A stretch of DNA of 26,262 bases, taken from positions 1 through 26,262 of the forward strand of contig CAZCKD010000022.1 in the NCBI GenBank assembly GCA_964498925.1, given 5' to 3'. This stretch comes from Granulosicoccus sp964498925 (GTDB taxonomy: Bacteria; Pseudomonadota; Gammaproteobacteria; Granulosicoccales; Granulosicoccaceae). The first letter of the stretch is position 1. Each line of letters opens with the position of its first letter. The notes under the pieces are model-generated. The model was not told where the DNA came from. It did not search any database and saw only the letters and a program-made list of their open reading frames with translations. A program made the position numbers and the translations under genes. This document shows positions 8,149 through 16,574 of the stretch, in pieces.

Positions 8149-9072
8149 TTAGAAGGTGCGTTCGACAATATAGTTCGACAGCATCCTTAATTCGTCGAAA
8201 TCCGGCCCCATACCGTCAATGGCGGATAGCGCTTCTTCGTGCATATTTCTGGCATGAGCACGGGCACCGTCCAAGCCTAAAAGGGCAGGGTAGGTGGGTT
8301 TGTTGAGGGCAATATCCGCCCCTTGGGTTTTGCCCAGCGTCTCGGTGTCGCTAACGACATCAAGGATGTCGTCCACTATCTGGAAGCACAGGCCGACAGC
8401 ACCGGCATACTTATCAAGCCTGGCGAGCAGGCTCTCATTGGATTGATCGATCAGCATGGCGGGTAACAAAACACTGGCTTTAATAAGCGCCCCGGTTTTG
8501 TGGCTGTGCATGTTTTCCAATTCGCTGAGCGTCAATTGCCGTCCAACAGACTCAAGGTCGATGGCTTGACCTGCGGCCATTCCAGCGGCTCCGCTGGCGT
8601 CTCCCAGAATTTTCACCATATTGAGTTTGGCTGTATCTGAAATATCCGCATCACTGTTCAGTGCCAGCAACGTAAACGCCAGGGCCTGTAATGCGTCTCC
8701 TGCGAGTATCGCTGTCGCCTCGTCAAATGCTTTGTGACAGGTCGGTTTGCCTCGGCGCAGATCATCGTCATCCATGGCAGGCAAATCGTCATGAACCAGC
8801 GAGTAGGCGTGCATCATTTCTAATGAGCAAGCAGGGATATCGATTCGATCAAGCGGAATACCCAGCGCCTTACCCGTGGCATAGGCCAGGACAGGTCTCA
8901 CCCGTTTGCCGCCATTGGTTACGGCATAACGCATGGCTGCGGGTAGTTGCGTTGAATTACTATCGTCTTCAGGTAGATGTACAAGTAGAGCTTTATCGAC
9001 GCGTTCCTGATAAAAGCTCAATACTTTAACGAAACCATTGTCGTCCTTAGGGACGGCATTTGAACTGGACAT
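8149..9072 (-). CDS. ispA: Farnesyl/geranyl diphosphate synthase
   Basis: From the ATG at 9072 the product is 307 residues. The frame stays open 18 codons further upstream, but that part overlaps the end of xseB and is not family-like. This all-helical prenyltransferase condenses dimethylallyl and isopentenyl diphosphate to farnesyl diphosphate. Both aspartate-rich metal sites are visible: the first, DDLPAMDDDDLRRG, at about residues 95-108, and the second, QIVDDILD, at 231-238. GGKRVRP at 54-60 binds the diphosphate and HKTGALIKAS is at 191-200. The start codon lies 4 bp after the xseB stop, so the two are surely cotranscribed. The xseB-ispA-dxs order is a known proteobacterial operon. Confidence 0.96.
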   Translation of the reverse strand: MSSSNAVPKDDNGFVKVLSFYQERVDKALLVHLPEDDSNSTQLPAAMRYAVTNGGKRVRPVLAYATGKALGIPLDRIDIPACSLEMMHAYSLVHDDLPAMDDDDLRRGKPTCHKAFDEATAILAGDALQALAFTLLALNSDADISDTAKLNMVKILGDASGAAGMAAGQAIDLESVGRQLTLSELENMHSHKTGALIKASVLLPAMLIDQSNESLLARLDKYAGAVGLCFQIVDDILDVVSDTETLGKTQGADIALNKPTYPALLGLDGARAHARNMHEEALSAIDGMGPDFDELRMLSNYIVERTF

Positions 9073-9076
9073 ATGC

Positions 9077-9337
9077 TCAGATCTGTTCCTGTGAATCGAA
9101 GTCGACGAGCTCCTCTTCGGAGTCATCGGATTCGTCGAGCAGTATCTTCACTTTCTGCTCGGCGTCCGACAAGCTTTGCTGACAGAACCTGGCCAGGCTG
9201 ACTCCACGCTCGAACTGTTCCAAGGATTGCTCCAAGGATTGTTCTCCACCTTCGAGTGACGTGACGATTGTTTCCAGCTCGCCCAGTGCATCTTCAAATT
9301 TGGTGGATTTTGGAATTTTGCGTGCTTTTTGAGACAC
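9077..9337 (-). CDS. xseB: Exodeoxyribonuclease VII small subunit
   Basis: The 86-residue product matches XseB in size and sequence: KFEDALGELETIVTSLEGGE followed by SLEQFERGVSLARFCQQSL and DAEQKVKIL. XseB forms helical hairpins that coat the XseA catalytic subunit of exonuclease VII, which degrades single-stranded DNA from both ends. The tail after residue 66 is strongly acidic (DESDDSEEELVDFDSQE). The start is GTG with a weak Shine-Dalgarno sequence. It is the first gene of the block leading to ispA and dxs, and it starts 64 bp after the radA stop on the same strand. No xseA is present in the window. Confidence 0.95.
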   Translation of the reverse strand: MSQKARKIPKSTKFEDALGELETIVTSLEGGEQSLEQSLEQFERGVSLARFCQQSLSDAEQKVKILLDESDDSEEELVDFDSQEQI

Positions 9338-9401
9338 GAATGATTTACTCGCTAAAAACCGTCTGACGCAGGGGAGTTTACTGTATTGCTGGGTCCTACG
9401 A

Positions 9402-10781
9402 TCAGTCGAGTAGGTCTAAAGCCTCATGTAATCGGTGAATTCCATGTACTTTTAATCCTTTTATTGATTTTTTAGGTTTATTTCCGGCCGGAACGATCGC
9501 CTGCTTGAATCCGTGCTTAACCGATTCCTGTAATCTTTCCTCGCCATTTGCTACAGGTCTTACTTCTCCGGCCAAACCAATTTCACCGAATACAACCAAA
9601 TCGCTCGGCAAAGGTCTGGTGCGAAACGACGACAGTGCTGCCAGTAAAATAGGCAGATCAGCGGCGGTTTCAGAAATACGGACACCTCCCACGACGTTGA
9701 CGTATACGTCCTGATCAAACATGGCAATGCCTGCGTGCCTGTGCATAACGGCCAGAAGCATCGAGAGTCGATTTTGCTCAAGCCCGAGCGACACGCGTCG
9801 AGGACTGCCACTGTGACTGGTGTCCACTAAGGCCTGAGCCTCAACGAGCATCGGTCGGGTGCCTTCACGAGTGACCATGATGACGCTACCACTGACAGGA
9901 TCAGGGTGACGTGAAAGGAAAATTGCAGACGGGTTCTTAACGGCTTTAAGACCCGACTCATCCATCGCAAACACGCCCAGTTCGTTAACCGCGCCAAAAC
10001 GATTTTTAACGGCCCTGATGACTCGGTATCGACTGCCGGGATCCCCCTCGAAATATAAGACGGTATCCACCATATGTTCCAGAACACGCGGTCCGGCTAA
10101 GGCGCCTTCCTTAGTGACGTGTCCGACGAGGAATATCGATGTGCCGGTTTGCTTGGCAAAACGTACCAGTCGTGCAGCACTCTCCCGCACTTGAGCGACA
10201 GCGCCCGGAGCAGAACTGAGCAGTTCGGTGTACATGGTTTGTATCGAATCAATAACCATGACATCCGGCTTTTCCGATGCAGCATGCGCAAGGATTGCTT
10301 CAACCTGTGTTTCTGCCAAAAGCCTTAAGTTTTCCTCCGGTAATTGCAGTCGACGGGCGCGAAGAGTGACCTGCTGTAAGGATTCCTCACCGGTGATGTA
10401 GAGCACTCTGCGGTGCTGACTGAGGTGCGCTAGAGTTTGGATGAGAAGGGTGGATTTTCCTATTCCCGGGTCTCCGCCCAGTAGCGTCACGGAGCCTGAA
10501 ACCAGCCCCCCACCGAGTACTCTGTCCAGTTCGCTAAGCCCTGATGCCAGTCGACTAGCTTCGACCAGTTGGACATCTGAGGCATTGGTAATGCCGCTGC
10601 CGCCGGCATACCCTCCGTAGCGGGCATTGGTCGCACTAGCGGTTGCAGATTTAGCGGTGGGTGCTGCAACAACGGACTCTTCAAGCGTGTTCCATTCACT
10701 GCAGTCGATACATTGCCCTGTCCATTTAGAGGCAATGGCTCCGCAGGCCGTACATTGATATTGCTGCTTAACTTTCGACAT
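9402..10781 (-). CDS. radA: DNA repair protein RadA
   Basis: The 459-residue product has the three RadA parts. The N-terminal zinc finger has C10, C13, C24 and C27. A RecA-like ATPase core follows with Walker A GGDPGIGKST (K109). The RadA-specific KNRFG motif occurs in IRAVKNRFGAVNELGVF near residue 258. A C-terminal Lon-protease-like domain (DVYVNVVGGVRISETAADL, GEIGLAGEVRPV) lacks protease activity in known RadAs. RadA acts in the cytoplasm to extend D-loops during recombination. An Ala/Ser/Gly-rich linker of about 25 residues lies between the zinc finger and the ATPase core. A 5-bp hairpin (TGGCA/TGCCA, 10781-10796) sits at the start codon and no Shine-Dalgarno sequence is seen. It lies 32 bp downstream of corB. 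Confidence 0.97.
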   Translation of the reverse strand: MSKVKQQYQCTACGAIASKWTGQCIDCSEWNTLEESVVAAPTAKSATASATNARYGGYAGGSGITNASDVQLVEASRLASGLSELDRVLGGGLVSGSVTLLGGDPGIGKSTLLIQTLAHLSQHRRVLYITGEESLQQVTLRARRLQLPEENLRLLAETQVEAILAHAASEKPDVMVIDSIQTMYTELLSSAPGAVAQVRESAARLVRFAKQTGTSIFLVGHVTKEGALAGPRVLEHMVDTVLYFEGDPGSRYRVIRAVKNRFGAVNELGVFAMDESGLKAVKNPSAIFLSRHPDPVSGSVIMVTREGTRPMLVEAQALVDTSHSGSPRRVSLGLEQNRLSMLLAVMHRHAGIAMFDQDVYVNVVGGVRISETAADLPILLAALSSFRTRPLPSDLVVFGEIGLAGEVRPVANGEERLQESVKHGFKQAIVPAGNKPKKSIKGLKVHGIHRLHEALDLLD

Positions 10782-10813
10782 GGCAGCAGTGTGCCATGAA
10801 TGCCGGGGAAGAG

Positions 10814-12121
10814 TTAGTTGCTCACCGCGATTTTAGGGTCGCTGGCAGCAACCTCGGAATCCTCATCCAGGACAGGTTCTATACGAACCGTCTGAACCAT
10901 ATTGTCTTCAACGGCGAGGATGGTCATGGGGTGGCCATTGAATGTGAATACGGCACCTTGTGGTGGAAAGTTCTCGAAGTGCTCAACGACAATACCGTTA
11001 AGTGTTTTCGGGCCTTCAGAAGGAAGCGACCAGTTCAGTGACTTGTTAAGGTTTCTGACTTGTGTCGTGCCATCAACGATAAAACTACCGTCCGGTTGAG
11101 GTCGAATTTCTGCAGGAGCGATTTGCGGATCGTTGTCGAATTCACCGACGATCTCTTCAAGGATATCCTCGAGCGTCAGCATGCCTTGAATATCGCCATA
11201 CTCGTCAACAACAAGTCCGACACGGCGTTTCTCCCGCTGAAAATTCAGCAACTGTACGGTCAGCGTTGTGCCTTCGGGAATAAAGTAAGCGTCGCGTACC
11301 GCAGATTCCAGATATTGCCTGGTCATGTTGCCCGAACGCAAAGCGTCGAGCATTCGGCGTAAGTAGATAAAGCCGACCACATCATCGACATTCTCTCGGT
11401 AAACCAGTAAGCGGCTGTGTGGACTTTTACTGATTGCCTGCATGACCTCGTCCCAGGGGTCTTCCAAATCGATGCCGACAATTTCATTTCGCGGCACCAT
11501 GATGTCGCTGACAGAGACGGTGCCCAAGTCAAGAATATTAAGCAGCATGTCTCGATGCCGTTGAGGAATCATTCCGGCAGTTTCGTTGAGAACGGTTCTG
11601 AGTTCTTCACTGGACAGGTGTTCGTCTTCTGCTGAAATAGCGTCTGTGTTCAACAGTTTGAGAATCTTGGAGCTCATCCAATTGACTGTGACCACCAGTG
11701 GGTATGTCAGTGTCATTAGTGGTAAGTAGACAGCGGATGCAATGGAGGCAAATTGCTCTGCTCGACGCGTTGCGAATGTTTTGGGTGTGACTTCTGCGAA
11801 GACCAAAATGATCAGGGTTAGCAGACCCGTCGCGACAGCGATACCCGGTTCGCCCATTACTCGCAGTGCTATGACGGTTGCGATGGCTGAGGCAAGGATA
11901 TTGACAAAATTATTGCCAAGCAGGATCAGGCTGATCAGTCTGTCTGGATTTTCAAGAAGACGGGCAGTACGTTGCGCAGCCTTGTCGCCATTATTGGCTT
12001 TGTGCCGCAATCGGTAACGATTTAGGGACATCAGGGCGGTCTCGGATCCTGAGAAGAATCCGGAGACTAATACCAGCATGACCAGTATGGTTACCAGTAC
12101 GCTGATGGGAATGCTGTTCAA
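10814..12121 (-). CDS. corB: CorB/YfjD-type CNNM membrane protein with CBS pair
   Basis: The 435-residue product matches the E. coli YfjD (CorB) layout along its length. An N-terminal CNNM/DUF21 membrane domain (about 1-185) contains GFFSGSETALMSLNRYRLRH and LILLGNNFVNILASA. A CBS-domain pair (about 205-325) includes DIMVPRNEIVGIDLEDPW and VDEYGDIQGMLTLEDILEEI. A C-terminal CorC/HlyC domain (about 340-425) has DGSFIVDGTTQVRNLNKSLN. CNNM/CorB proteins export or regulate Mg2+. The start is TTG at 12121; the homologous start in E. coli supports it, and the next in-frame ATG would cut into the first membrane helix. An extended -10 box lies about 37 bp upstream. Confidence 0.93.
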   Translation of the reverse strand: MNSIPISVLVTILVMLVLVSGFFSGSETALMSLNRYRLRHKANNGDKAAQRTARLLENPDRLISLILLGNNFVNILASAIATVIALRVMGEPGIAVATGLLTLIILVFAEVTPKTFATRRAEQFASIASAVYLPLMTLTYPLVVTVNWMSSKILKLLNTDAISAEDEHLSSEELRTVLNETAGMIPQRHRDMLLNILDLGTVSVSDIMVPRNEIVGIDLEDPWDEVMQAISKSPHSRLLVYRENVDDVVGFIYLRRMLDALRSGNMTRQYLESAVRDAYFIPEGTTLTVQLLNFQREKRRVGLVVDEYGDIQGMLTLEDILEEIVGEFDNDPQIAPAEIRPQPDGSFIVDGTTQVRNLNKSLNWSLPSEGPKTLNGIVVEHFENFPPQGAVFTFNGHPMTILAVEDNMVQTVRIEPVLDEDSEVAASDPKIAVSN

Positions 12122-12157
12122 GAAACAACCGGCCGTCTATTTGCTGTAGATACCCGC

Positions 12158-12166
12158 ACTATAGCA
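12158..12166 (-). promoter_or_regulatory. Extended -10 promoter element for corB
   Basis: On the minus strand the sequence reads TGCTATAGT, a TGn extension joined to a near-consensus -10 hexamer. Transcription would start about 30 bases before the corB TTG. No good -35 hexamer is seen 17-18 bp upstream, which is acceptable for extended -10 promoters. The call rests on this motif alone. Confidence 0.35.
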
Positions 12167-12239
12167 ACGAGCGAGCCGGTTTGAGTTACCTAATTGGTCA
12201 AAGCGCGGTTTAATTCGTCGTAATGCGGCGCAATGGAGG

Positions 12240-13028
12240 TTATTCGAGAATCATCTCCAGCACGATTTTACTGCCGAAATAGGCCAGAACCAGCAACGCA
12301 AAGCCCGCCAGGGTCCACTGGACCGCCTTTTTCCCCCGCCATCCGAATTGCCAGCGCCCGAACAGTAAAACGCCGAAAATGGCCCAACCTAGGCAGGAAA
12401 GCACCGTTTTATGCACCAAATGCTGCGCAAACATGTCTTCAAGAAAGAAGAAACCGCTGAGAAGGCTTAGAGAAAGAAGAAGAAACCCTGCTTTGAGTAG
12501 GGTGAACAGCAGCGATTCAGTGGTATCCAACGGTGGTAACGAGCGGATAAAACCGATGGGTTTATGGGCTGAGAGATGGTGTCTCTGAATGGACACCAGT
12601 ATGGCTTGCAACGCCGCTAGGGTAAGCACTGCATAGGCAAGCAAGGATAGATACACATGAATTTGTACCGCATCCCCTAGCGCCTGCGAACTTCCGGCAT
12701 TTTTGTTGAGAAAAAGAAGGGATAGGGCAGCGACAGGATATACGGCTATGCCAAGGTAATCGGCCGGCTGTCGGTAGCACAATACGATAAGCAGAATGAC
12801 CACGGTCAGGGAGGTTGCGCCAACTGCTGTGAATACTGGGAGTGTCAGTGAGTCTGGTAAGCCAGTTTTTTCGATAATTATCCAGGCATGTATCAGCATG
12901 GCAGCGGTTGCAAACCAACGGGCAACCGAGCGCCTGTTAGCGGAATTATCCGAATGCAAGGAGTGAATTAACAATCCACTCGTGATGCAGTAAAGCAATA
13001 CCGCCAGAAGAGATAATAAAAAACTCAC
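12240..13028 (-). CDS. ypjD: YpjD-like inner membrane protein of the cytochrome c assembly (CcsA/CcmC) family
   Basis: The 262-residue product is hydrophobic throughout, with about eight predicted membrane segments. Its C-terminal part, including HKTVLSCLGWAIFGVLLFGR, GWRGKKAVQWTLAGFALLVL and AYFGSKIVLEMIL, closely resembles E. coli YpjD. The family is related to the heme-handling proteins CcsA and CcmC, but the role of YpjD itself is not established to my knowledge. The start is GTG at 13028. The ypjD-corB order on one strand, with ffh nearby and divergent, is a conserved gammaproteobacterial neighbourhood. Here two extra genes separate ypjD from ffh. A 118-bp gap with a possible promoter separates it from corB. 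Confidence 0.9.
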   Translation of the reverse strand: MSFLLSLLAVLLYCITSGLLIHSLHSDNSANRRSVARWFATAAMLIHAWIIIEKTGLPDSLTLPVFTAVGATSLTVVILLIVLCYRQPADYLGIAVYPVAALSLLFLNKNAGSSQALGDAVQIHVYLSLLAYAVLTLAALQAILVSIQRHHLSAHKPIGFIRSLPPLDTTESLLFTLLKAGFLLLSLSLLSGFFFLEDMFAQHLVHKTVLSCLGWAIFGVLLFGRWQFGWRGKKAVQWTLAGFALLVLAYFGSKIVLEMILE

Positions 13029-13097
13029 GATAGCCGACTCTTTGGTCCCACTCCTTAAATGTATGCCCCATAAGGTAGGGCGAGCTCAAGAATAGCA

Positions 13098-13109
13098 TGC
13101 TGATCAGCA
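13098..13109. promoter_or_regulatory. 12-bp perfect palindrome between ypjD and the DUF2786 gene
   Basis: TGCTGATCAGCA at 13098-13109 is a perfect palindrome in the 163-bp region between divergent genes. A TTGACG hexamer at 13118-13123 follows but has no matching -10 box. The palindrome could be an operator; that is inferred only from position and symmetry. Confidence 0.25.
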
Positions 13110-13194
13110 CACCTCGATTGACGTTTTCGGCTCTTTAGAGTGCCGACAGGTTATGCTTGTTTTCTAGAGCTTACGAGCGTTCAGGAAGGTCGTG

Positions 13195-13887
13195 GTGGAT
13201 CGGGAAAAATTACTGGATAGGATCCGCAAGCTCTACGCCATGAGCCGGGAAAACGACAGTAGTCCGCATGAAGCCGAGATTGCTATGCGGCGCTGTCAGT
13301 CTCTGATGGCGCGATTCGGCATCACTGAAACCGATCTGGAGACCAGTGAGTTCGGCACTAGCAAAGTGGGTAAGGCATTCCGTGCTATGCCTAACTATGT
13401 CAGTGTGATGGGGTCTGCGGTGGCGCTTCTTCACGATTGCCTTTGCATCAAAACCGACACTATAGAATTCCGTGGTTTCAGTATTGATGCCGAAGTTGCC
13501 ACGCTCACTTACCAATATCTGACTGATGCGATGGAGCGTTCACTCAAATATCGAAAACGTATTGGTAGTGTCGCGCCAGGCAGGTCGGCAAGCTTTGATT
13601 ATCGGGTTGGTTTTGCGCTCGCTGTATTAACCAGAGCACGTTTGCTTGATGCTGAACGTCAAAAGGCTGAAGATCAGTTGCAAAAAGCCTCGGACAACGC
13701 CGGCCAAAGTTTGATCGTGCGTAAAAGGGAGGTGGTTCGTCTGTCCTGCATGAACGGCGTGGTCGCCGGCAGAGCTCGTCGTATTCGCTATAGAAACGGC
13801 GAAGCCCACGATGCGGGTACCAGCGATGGAACACAGGTTTCGCTGGAAAAACAATTGAAGTCCAACGATCAGAAATCGATGCTCTGA
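13195..13887 (+). CDS. DUF2786 domain-containing protein
   Basis: The product begins (M)DREKLLDRIRKLYAMSREND and continues with PHEAEIAMRRCQSLMARFGI. This is the DUF2786 helical motif (K-I-x-K-L-x-x-L, then N/S-x-x-E-A-x-x-A, then LM). A second conserved part, about residues 60-150, resembles the region that often follows DUF2786 in phage-related and chromosomal proteins. The C-terminal third is basic, glutamine-rich and probably helical (AERQKAEDQLQKASDNAG, RKREVVRL, RARRIRYR), which would suit nucleic acid binding. No function is known to me. There are two overlapping GTG starts: 13195 sits 5 bases after AGGAAGG and is better spaced than 13192. The length is 230 residues. A strong hairpin spans the stop codon. 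Confidence 0.75.
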   Translation: MDREKLLDRIRKLYAMSRENDSSPHEAEIAMRRCQSLMARFGITETDLETSEFGTSKVGKAFRAMPNYVSVMGSAVALLHDCLCIKTDTIEFRGFSIDAEVATLTYQYLTDAMERSLKYRKRIGSVAPGRSASFDYRVGFALAVLTRARLLDAERQKAEDQLQKASDNAGQSLIVRKREVVRLSCMNGVVAGRARRIRYRNGEAHDAGTSDGTQVSLEKQLKSNDQKSML

Positions 13888-13893
13888 TCGTTG
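13863..13893. terminator. Strong hairpin across the DUF2786 gene stop; probable shared terminator
   Basis: An 11-bp perfect inverted repeat, CAACGATCAGA at 13863-13873 and TCTGATCGTTG at 13883-13893, encloses a 9-base loop. The TGA stop (13885-13887) lies inside the right arm. The two convergent genes end at 13887 and 13913, so the hairpin is well placed to end transcription from either side. No long T run follows on either strand, so it may instead be a stabilising 3' structure. Confidence 0.5.
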
Positions 13894-13912
13894 TCCTTAA
13901 GTGTTTAACTGA

Positions 13913-16396
13913 CTAGTAGTAAAGCGTCAGCGGCAGAGTCTCTGGCGCAAGGCAGATTTCATCATTGCAAGCCTGCAGTTGAAGATTGACCACCACAGAA
14001 TTTGAATCTTCATGGCCGGGCCATTGGGCGGTCAGTTCAAAGCTGTCTTCGAATAGAGAGAGTGCTGATCGTTGAAAGCCTAGCGTTCTCGTTTTTGATT
14101 CAGGGTACGCCACATCTGCTAGTGGCCTCCCAGCGACATTATTCAGTTGCGTTGGAATTAAATAATCCTGCAAGGGTGCGTCAGAATTGATGTGCCAGCC
14201 GTCTGATAGTTTGATGGACACGACCAATTCGTCGTCACGTTTTGATGCTTTTGCGCGAACAACGCCACGTCCCGCGTATTGCAGTGCGCCTGCTTCTCCG
14301 CCGAGATGTTCGCTGACGCCGGTCAGTAGGTAGTAGTGACCTGATGGTTGTTGACTGAGTCGACTGGATAGGGCGGCAATCAGTTTGTTAGCGTTGGTTT
14401 CGTACTTCGCGTCACCTGTGCGCTTATGCAATTGGGCTAGCACTCTAAGCGCAACCGAGTTGCCGGAAGGGATGGAGCTATCGTGAAGATCTTTTGGACG
14501 TGTACTTAAACTGGTGCCGGCAACGGAAGGTGCGCCCATAAAGTAGGCGCCGTTGTCCTGATCCCAGAATTTGGTGTTCATGATTGATATTAATGATTCA
14601 GCCCGTTCTAACCAGATCGCGTTCGCAGTGGCATCGTAGAGCGCGACAAACGCTTCTGATATATAGGCGTAATCTGCTTGCGTGGCGTCGATCGATGTCT
14701 GCCCGTTGTAGTAGATTCTGTACAGTGTGCCGTCTGGTTTTTTAAGGTTTGTCCATAATGATTCTGCTGCCGTTATAGCAGCATCGAGATAGCGTTCACT
14801 GCCGAGGCGGTCTGTGCCTTTTGCTAATGCGCTGATCATCATGCCGTTCCAGCTGCCGATCATTTTCTCGTCTCGTAACGGATGCTCTCGAAGTTCCCTG
14901 GCTGCGCGCATGGTTTCAGTCCATTGATCGACTTTTTCTATGAGCTGGTTTGCGCTCATATCAAATTGAGCGGCCACCGATTCAATCGATTCAGGGGTAT
15001 GAAGAATGCTGGTGCCTTCAAAATTGCCTTCACCGGTGACCTTCCATAGCTCGGCTGCGATTGATCCGTCTTTTTCACCTAACAGCTCCGTCAATTCCTC
15101 TGGATTCCACACGAAAAACAAGCCTTCTTCACCTTCGGAATCTGCATCCGTTGCCGAGTAAAACATACCGTTTTCAGAGGTCATGTCCCGCAGCACATAG
15201 TCGAGGATGCGTTCGGCAGTGCGTTGGTGATCTTCATTGCCTGTCAGTTGGTAGGCCTGCGAGTAATTGCGCGCAAGGGCGGCCTGGTTGTAGAGCATTT
15301 TTTCGAAGTGCGGTACCAACCATTGAGAGTCGACAGCGTAGCGATGAAATCCTCCACCGACATGATCGTGGATACCGCCCGCTGCCATTTTTTGCAATGT
15401 GTTGTCAGCCATACTTAGTGAGGAGTAGTCATCCTCGAGTTGATCGGGCAGGCTGCGCATTGCCTGATCAAGTAGAAAATACAAGGTCGACTCGCGAGGA
15501 AATTTCGGGGCGCCGCCGAACCCACCCTTGATCCTATCGAAACCTTCCTGAGCAGATTGCAAACCACGGGAAATTTCTCGGAAACCCACATCGATGGCTT
15601 CTGAACTCGTTTGGCTATTCAGGTTGACGGCATTAGTTATTTGAGCCGCCTGATCCATCAGAGCCGGGCGCTGCTCGCGCCATAGTGTCTCGATGCGTTG
15701 AAGTATTTGTGCAAACTGATCGGGTGGGAAATAGGTAGCGCCGTAGAACGTTCTGCCTTTCACATCCAGAAAGCTGGACATGGGCCAACCGCCGTTACCG
15801 TTCACGAGCATCACCGCTGACATATAGAGAGCGTCCACATCAGGTAGCTGCTCACGATCCACTTTGATGGATATGTAGTGCTCGTTCATGAGACCCGCAA
15901 TATCTTCGTTTTCGAAGCTTTCGCGTTCCATGACATGGCACCAATGACAGGTGGCATATCCGATAGAGAGAAATATGGGTTTCTGTTCGGCTGCCGCTAC
16001 TTCAAATGCTTCACTGCCCCAGGGGTACCAGTTAACAGGATTGTGCGCATGTTGTACGAGATACGGGGAGTCTTCCTGGATAAGTCGGTTGATATATTTT
16101 GGGGTGCCGTCAGCACCAAAGTGCTCGGTTCTTGGCTCGTAGTCCGAACCCATATCCTGGTAGGCCTTGAGTAGCTCGCTCGAAAGCGCCTCATCAGTGT
16201 TCATGGCGATGATCGGCGCGCCTTCGCCCTCATTGGCTTGAACGGTGGAAATGATGCCGTATTGGGAAACCAGAAGAACGACCCATATTCTTCTCGTAAG
16301 CAACGTAAACAGTGTCCGTGCGAAGGTAGAAAACGAAGTGGGTTTCGGGTAGTTCATTGAACAAGTCTGAAGTTGGCCAAAGTCCGGCTTGGACAT
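13913..16396 (-). CDS. Secreted DUF255/YyaL-type thioredoxin-fold protein with DsbD-alpha-like C-terminal domain
   Basis: The 827-residue product has three parts. A hydrophobic segment at about 34-54 ending in TVQA reads as a signal peptide, so the protein is probably exported; M14 (ATG at 16357) is an alternative start. Residues about 98-260 form the DUF255 thioredoxin-like domain (NRLIQEDSPYLVQHAHNPVN) with a CHWC motif at C150-C153. Residues about 280-690 are the alpha/alpha-barrel part of the YyaL/SPATA20 family (GGFGGAPKFPRES, HDHVGGGFHRYAVD, HFEKMLYNQA, NGMMISALAKG). The last 127 residues (GRGVVRAKASKRDDELVVSI, then SDGWHINSD, then QACNDEICLAPETLPL) resemble the DsbD N-terminal alpha domain, with a cysteine pair at about C810 and C815. 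The family function is unsettled; the fusion suggests thiol-disulfide chemistry outside the cytoplasm. Confidence 0.85.
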   Translation of the reverse strand: MSKPDFGQLQTCSMNYPKPTSFSTFARTLFTLLTRRIWVVLLVSQYGIISTVQANEGEGAPIIAMNTDEALSSELLKAYQDMGSDYEPRTEHFGADGTPKYINRLIQEDSPYLVQHAHNPVNWYPWGSEAFEVAAAEQKPIFLSIGYATCHWCHVMERESFENEDIAGLMNEHYISIKVDREQLPDVDALYMSAVMLVNGNGGWPMSSFLDVKGRTFYGATYFPPDQFAQILQRIETLWREQRPALMDQAAQITNAVNLNSQTSSEAIDVGFREISRGLQSAQEGFDRIKGGFGGAPKFPRESTLYFLLDQAMRSLPDQLEDDYSSLSMADNTLQKMAAGGIHDHVGGGFHRYAVDSQWLVPHFEKMLYNQAALARNYSQAYQLTGNEDHQRTAERILDYVLRDMTSENGMFYSATDADSEGEEGLFFVWNPEELTELLGEKDGSIAAELWKVTGEGNFEGTSILHTPESIESVAAQFDMSANQLIEKVDQWTETMRAARELREHPLRDEKMIGSWNGMMISALAKGTDRLGSERYLDAAITAAESLWTNLKKPDGTLYRIYYNGQTSIDATQADYAYISEAFVALYDATANAIWLERAESLISIMNTKFWDQDNGAYFMGAPSVAGTSLSTRPKDLHDSSIPSGNSVALRVLAQLHKRTGDAKYETNANKLIAALSSRLSQQPSGHYYLLTGVSEHLGGEAGALQYAGRGVVRAKASKRDDELVVSIKLSDGWHINSDAPLQDYLIPTQLNNVAGRPLADVAYPESKTRTLGFQRSALSLFEDSFELTAQWPGHEDSNSVVVNLQLQACNDEICLAPETLPLTLYY

Positions 16397-16574
16397 AGAA
16401 CTTACTACAGAGTTCCCGAAAGCGGGCCTCCGAAACCGCAGCGGGGTCGGACCACGGATCTCGCCGGGGGCAAGTCAAGGCAGCGCCGTTCCGGTCTTGG
16501 TCCCGTATACTGTGCCTACGGCGCCGTTTTTGCGGGTTTGACGGTTTGCTCCACAATCATCAGCAGGTATCCCA

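Noticed and set aside
15061..15531. Plus-strand frame of 156 codons inside the YyaL-type gene
   Set aside because: It lies fully antisense to a conserved coding region, is rich in Arg/Ser/Cys, and shows no domain.
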